DNA of 64,000 nt from Brachionus rotundiformis (Eukaryota; Rotifera; Eurotatoria; Ploima; Brachionidae). Under the pieces are notes generated by a model. It did no database searches. It was not told the origin of the DNA and worked only from the letters and a program-made list of their open reading frames with translations. The stretch is taken from NCBI GenBank assembly GCA_016802295.1, contig JAESIW010000020.1:3145964-3209963 (forward strand), written 5' to 3'. Below, piece after piece: positions 58,991-64,000 of this stretch (the stretch's first letter is position 1; every line of letters starts with the position of its first letter). Made by a program: the position numbers and the translations under genes.

Positions 58991-61800
58991 TTTATTTTTA
59001 CTAAATCTACTTTTAGTATCAAAATTTCGAGATAAAAATCAATTATTTAACAAATATGTTTTTCCTATTTGATAATTTAAGAAAATGAAAAATAGAAATA
59101 TTTTATTTCAGATAGCTGAATCTTTTTTATAATTTAGATAGTTAGAATAAATTCTCTATCTGCAGAATATTTGAATTCTCATTTTACTGATTAAATTTTA
59201 TCTTATTTACTTTTACTAAATTTTGACACTTTCGAATTGTAATAAACTACAAATAAATAGAATTCAAACATATCAATTTTTTTGATAAAAATAAAAATTT
59301 AGTGATAAATAGTATATAAAACAGTTATTTGAAAAAAATTTTGTACTGAAGTGGATTCCCCTTGATTTTTTTAAAGTAGCAAATTAGTCTCAAATTTCTG
59401 GCCAATTTGAAAAAAATCAGATTTTAGGTCTTAATATCACTAAATTAAATATTAGTTTTTTAAATTAATAAAGGAATTAAGTGAAGGAAGATAAGGTTAT
59501 TTTATTTTTAAATTAAACTAAATTTAGCTACTTATTTTTGATAAAATGTGCCTCTAAAAGACCATTATTTATATTGAAAAATTTATATTATTAAATATTT
59601 TTAAATCTCCAGCTAAGAAAAATAAAATTTGTTGAATATTCGGTTTTTATTACTGTAATTTATAACCATGCTTTAGACTTGAGTTTAGTAAACATATGAT
59701 TTTTAAATTTTATTCTCTTCTACGGCGCTGGTATGTTTTTTTTAATTAATGAAAAAAAGATTAATGTAAATCATAAAATAATAGCAATTTTTACTTCTTC
59801 CTCTCAAAGTAGTGAATGTAATAACCATTAGCAAAATAAACAATAAGCTTTGAGAAAATTATTTCTTTATTTTTTAAAAAAGTTAATTGTTTTGTTACTT
59901 AATTAATTTCTAAAAATCACTGTAAAGATAAAACCAAATACAATTTTCATAAATGATAAGAAAGTGTTATAAAATTTGATTTTGCTTGCTAAAATTTATG
60001 ATCAAAAGCTTGCTCTATTTTAAAGAATCATGCATTTTGGCTTTATTCAAAATAAATAAATTAATTTTGAAAACATTAAAATTTTTCCTCTCGGAAATTA
60101 AAATTTAGTCATTAACCCGATTTTGGTAAATCATTAAAAGGAAGCTTCAATTAAAAAATATCAATTAGACAATCCTCCACTAAATGGGTATCAAGGGACT
60201 GGATATCCATTTAATTGAAAATTCCTATCATGGATCCCATCAAGCTTACTTAAAAGTCAAAGATATTTTGCTTGATTTTATTTTGATATTTGGTGCAGAC
60301 TTAATTAACTAATAAAAATAATGATTAATTCTATTTTTTAATAAAACATGGATTAAAAACCTTTAAGAAAACTCTTACCACTTTCACCTTTCTTCCTTAA
60401 TTATTCTCATCTCTATGTATTTATTACTTTTGATATGATTTGAAATAATGTTAAAGATATATATATATATAAATAAATAGAAAAGTTATGCATCATCTTA
60501 AATTAATGAGCTAATCAGGGATTGAATCTTGAAATTTAAACCTTCAATAAAAGCTCATATGTATAATTTTACCCAACATTAATTAAACATTTAAATTAAA
60601 ATGTGAATTTTCCTTTCATTTGAAGTATTCTTTGGCAAGAAACAGTTGGTAACATGACTAGCTTTCGAAATTTTCAGAATAGGTTCAATGCTAAAATAAA
60701 TAAAAGGACCATATTTCTTGCTACATTGATATTTAAAATAATAAAACCAAAAAAATAAAAAATGAAAAAAAATTTGTTTCAGTGCAGGCGAATTTTTGAC
60801 TATTTTAATATTTAACTAAAAAGTGGTTTAACAATTTATTATTTAAAACTTATTAAATCTTACTAAAACGACTTAAAGAACTATTAAGCAAACAAGGCTC
60901 TTTGATAACTTTTAATAGAATAAAAGAAAATGTATAAAGTTTAAGTAATTAAAATCAATTTTACAGCTAGTTTAAAACTTTGATTTGTATTTATATAAAC
61001 CAGACTAAATAATTGAATGCAAATACAGATGATGATTTATTATGAAATAAGCATAAATCATAGGAAATTTTTTATTACCTTAACTATTCTAAGATTTGAA
61101 TAAAAAGATAGATGCTTTTTGGCTTAAACTGCTTGCCTGAACCATTAATTAATCATTAAACAAACATCCAATCTATTAAAAGTCGTTCGAATTTAAATAA
61201 CATAGCCAAAAAAGTATTTGTAAATTTTATTCAATTTTCAAAGCAAAAATTAAATATATTTAATTTAATTTAATTTCAGATGAAACATCTGCTTGATAAA
61301 AGACAAAAAAATTTATCTTTACTTGAATTCGCTCAGGAAATTCTTTCAATCTAAATGATTATGAAATCAAAATATTTTTTATTTAAACTAATATGATCAC
61401 ATTAGTAAAATAAGTAGGTTTCATGACAAAATGCATATTAAGCGTGTAATTGGAAAATTTCTTTTGAATTTTAATTAGTACAAAAAAGCAAATTAAAATC
61501 AGTCTTTGTTTAAAAATCGATACTCTTGGTTAAAAATAAGCTAAATACTTAATTTCAGGCATCTGTAATATAAATAATTTTTTAACAAAAAAAATCAAAC
61601 TAATTGAACTAGACTCGATATTCTGGTTAATTTTTAAAGATAAGAAGAAGTTAAACAATGGCTAATTTCTTGGTTACATAATATTCTTATAACATTGATT
61701 TAAAAAATTATTTTATTTTTGTATAAATAAGTTAAAATCGCATTAAACCTAAATTCTAATAATTACGCAACTGATAACTTTGAGCTGATGTGCAGACTTA

Positions 61801-61929
61801 ATGGCGGAAATCCTCAAATGGTTCATTAGACTTATTTTAAGAAAAAGTAAGCCTGTACCTGACAAAAATAACGCTAAGCTTGCTGTCAATCAATCGTGCC
61901 AAATAGATAGAGCTTGTTTATCGTTGTAA
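61801..61929 (+). CDS. short unrecognised ORF or first exon
   Basis: A 42-codon frame (MAEILKWFIRLILRKSKPVPD...) in a patch clearly richer in G+C than the surrounding kilobases, with an ATGG start context. Its end overlaps a consensus donor (TT/GTAAGA at 61926), so it may be the first exon of a gene with later exons. A continuation from an acceptor near 62041 is open for about 24 codons but unconvincing. No family recognised. Confidence 0.3.
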   Translation: MAEILKWFIRLILRKSKPVPDKNNAKLAVNQSCQIDRACLSL

Positions 61930-63566
61930 GAAAATATACAATAAATTCCCCTTATACAAATACAATTAAATAGATGGTTTAAAATTTATCAAAAGACTCA
62001 ACGATTTGTTTCAGTTATTGATTGCATAATTCTTATTAAAGCTTTCCACTCGAGCTTAATTGCACCAAATTAAAAAATATTTATTGTTTTTTGGCATTTC
62101 TTATGCCTTGTCTAACATAAATAAATTCATATCCTAATCAATGTAAGCACTTGATGCAAACAAACTGTTTTTAATTTTAAAAAATAATTTTAGTATATTA
62201 AAAAAAAAAGCTAGAAGAAACAAACAAAATTGTTTTATTTGACTACCGGCAACAATAAGAAACAATATAAGAAACAAAAAACTCAAAAATAAAAATAATT
62301 TAAAACTATTTTGAGCCTTGAACAAAAAATAATCATCAGTTGCACTATCAAAACGAACTTAATTATTTAAAAATGAATAATATTTGATAAATTAAAAAAT
62401 AAACTAAGTAGAATAACTTTAAACTGTAATGAGTGCTCGGCATAGAGTGATATAAACATTTAGATTATACAGGGTACTTTGAATCTATTCTTATTTTTTT
62501 GTTTCAACTATTTTTGTACAGAAAAATGTACCTGTCAACCAAACGTTGATCTGTTATAAAAAATTTATAAAATATTTAAAGTATTGAAATTGTCAAATTT
62601 ATAAGAGCAAATATTTAAATTATCTTTTTTCTAAAGAAAGCATAAACACGGAAAGGTTTTAAATTGGCCTCTGTTTAACTTAAATAAAAAAAATTTAATT
62701 CATCATGAATCAGTTAAAATAAATGAAAACTATAAAAAGCAAGAATTTATGCTTTATTTCATAATTTTAATTTAATAATAAACTAATTGAATTATGGTAA
62801 AAACAAGAGTAGAAACTTTTATTTTATTTACTCTTTGCTCTATCAATAAAAATAGATCAATTCTATTCTTTATTTTGTGCCTTAGAATATCTTTTTCTCA
62901 AAGTATTTTTAGAACCTTTTAAAAGATTCTGTAAATAGATTCTTGAACTTGATTAAGTTTTAAAAATACTTTTTTTCCTTGACTTAAATGACAGTTGAAC
63001 CTCTCTAATTAAAATAAATTAAAAAAATTCATCAGAAGGTGTTTAAATGAAATGTTTTTTTGTCAGCTAAGATTTTATAAGATGATAATAGTTGTTTATT
63101 TTAATTTTATAAAAAAAAATAATAAGGCATATGAAAAATTGTATAACTGTTTGATATTAAAAAAAAACTCAATACTAATTTCTAAGTCAATTATTTAGTT
63201 AATTAACGAAATTTAAATTTAAGATCAGCTTCAAACAATCCTCTGATCGTTTGGGTTAACAGTAAAATTAAGTTTTCCTCAAGAAGAATTTTTTAATCTT
63301 ACAATCAAATGAAGGGAAATATTTTTATTTGTTTATGATGTCAAACCACTTTAACCATTTTCAAGTATTATGGATAATTTTACATCTATTTAATTTTGAA
63401 CAATTTTGTAGACATTAAATATCAAGCAAAGCATAAAATATGTTTTTCTATTAAATTTTATACCTAAAGCTTTTTTTAAGTACAACTTTTGAATATGATC
63501 ATTAAAATTCGATAATAAATTTCAATTTTACATAAAATTGAATGTTTGCTGAGTCATTTGTCTAAG

Positions 63567-63840
63567 TCAGCTTTGAACATTTTTATTAATTTGGTATGAT
63601 TGCTTCAGATGAGCATTTCTTATCATTAAAAACTCTTTTTCCCAAGAAATAAAATCATTACATAAAATTTTTCCCTTTTTAATCATGAAAAATATAAAAA
63701 ATCCTTTATATTCATCTATATTAATTAAATGAAAAGATAATTCCTGTTTTTCTTGACTGATTTCTCTCCTACATGAGGTCGTACAAGTGTCGTGTAAAGC
63801 ATTTTCAATCATCCTTAATGAGCCATTGTACAGTTTCTTG
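63567..63840 (-). mobile_element. weak LINE reverse-transcriptase C-terminal scrap
   Basis: Minus-strand frame near 63800-63765 reads LYTTLVRPHVGE, resembling the YKTLVRPHLEY motif after the LINE RT domain. An overlapping 81-codon open frame in another phase (MIENALHDTCTTSCRRE...) is therefore probably not a gene. Confidence 0.4.
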
Positions 63841-64000
63841 AATTAAGATTTCCACAAGTTTAATATGAATACAAAGATATTTTTCACGAGCTTTTAAAAC
63901 TAAAAAATAGTAAAATTTAAGATCAAATTTCAGGCATGTTCAGATTTTATTAAATGCTTTATTTCACCATTTTCCCAGATTACACATGATTTTATTTTTT

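Larger units (their letters stand above)
58159..64000. other. 5.8-kb stretch with almost no coding signal
   Basis: A/T-rich. It holds LINE scraps at 58790-58990 and 63567-63840, a TA microsatellite at about 60458-60470, and a 42-codon frame at 61801. Nothing else could be supported on either strand. Confidence 0.45.

Noticed and set aside
62134..62325. 63-codon minus-strand frame with Leu/Phe-rich start
   Set aside because: Hydrophobicity comes from poly-A/T runs; no conserved residue pattern and no G+C rise.
63567..63812. 81-codon minus-strand frame MIENALHDTC...
   Set aside because: Another frame of the same DNA reads the LINE motif LYTTLVRPHV, so this is better explained as a LINE scrap.

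Overview
This is an AT-rich (roughly three quarters A+T by eye) animal nuclear window. Its genes have many very short introns (about 25-60 bp), GT-AG splice sites that keep frame when joined, and widely conserved metazoan products (XRCC4, AFG2A/SPATA5, DNAJB1-type Hsp40, BAZ2, URI1, a polypeptide GalNAc-transferase, a DBH/MOXD1-like protein). Several non-LTR retrotransposons, mostly dead, and a Tc1/mariner relic lie between them. Compact bilaterian genes, a metalloprotease carrying an H-type lectin domain and a secreted WD-repeat protein fit a small lophotrochozoan. I infer a rotifer such as Brachionus, but nothing in the window proves the species.

Layout. 0.7-5.1 kb: XRCC4 and AFG2A, tandem on the minus strand. 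5.9-7.3 kb: an Hsp40 gene with a five-unit heat shock element and TATA box upstream. 9.6-11.3 kb: a secreted matrix metalloproteinase ending in an H-type lectin domain instead of hemopexin. 11.9-15.9 kb: a nearly full-length but disabled LINE. 16.6-18.0 kb: two convergent, newly recognised small secreted-peptide genes with a shared C-terminal motif, separated by LINE debris. 18.9-25.3 kb: a six-exon BAZ2-type chromatin reader with two PHD fingers; two of its introns carry a near-identical 260-bp repeat, one copy flanked by a 35-bp duplication. 25.3-32.5 kb: no recognisable gene. 32.5-35.9 kb: an unrecognised disordered 770-residue protein. 36.2-37.4 kb: unresolved coding-like patches. 39.6-40.2 kb: an elevenin-like neuropeptide precursor. 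42.2-43.4 kb: an unknown two-TM protein, convergent with URI1 (43.6-45.0 kb). 46.8-49.0 kb: a GalNAc-transferase. 50.0-51.2 kb: a secreted WD-repeat protein. 51.6-53.7 kb: Tc1 and LINE relics. 53.8-58.2 kb: a 12-exon double-DOMON, PHM-like protein that has lost nearly all copper ligands. 58.2-64 kb: almost gene-free, with LINE scraps and one short ORF.

The genes do not form one pathway; this is an ordinary eukaryotic gene neighbourhood. The most original content is the small secreted-peptide pair (conserved motif FGKGWNFKK, same intron position, shared promoter motif), the MMP/H-lectin fusion, and the MOXD1-like pseudoenzyme. Exon models were joined by hand from splice signals and frame; none was checked against transcripts or databases.
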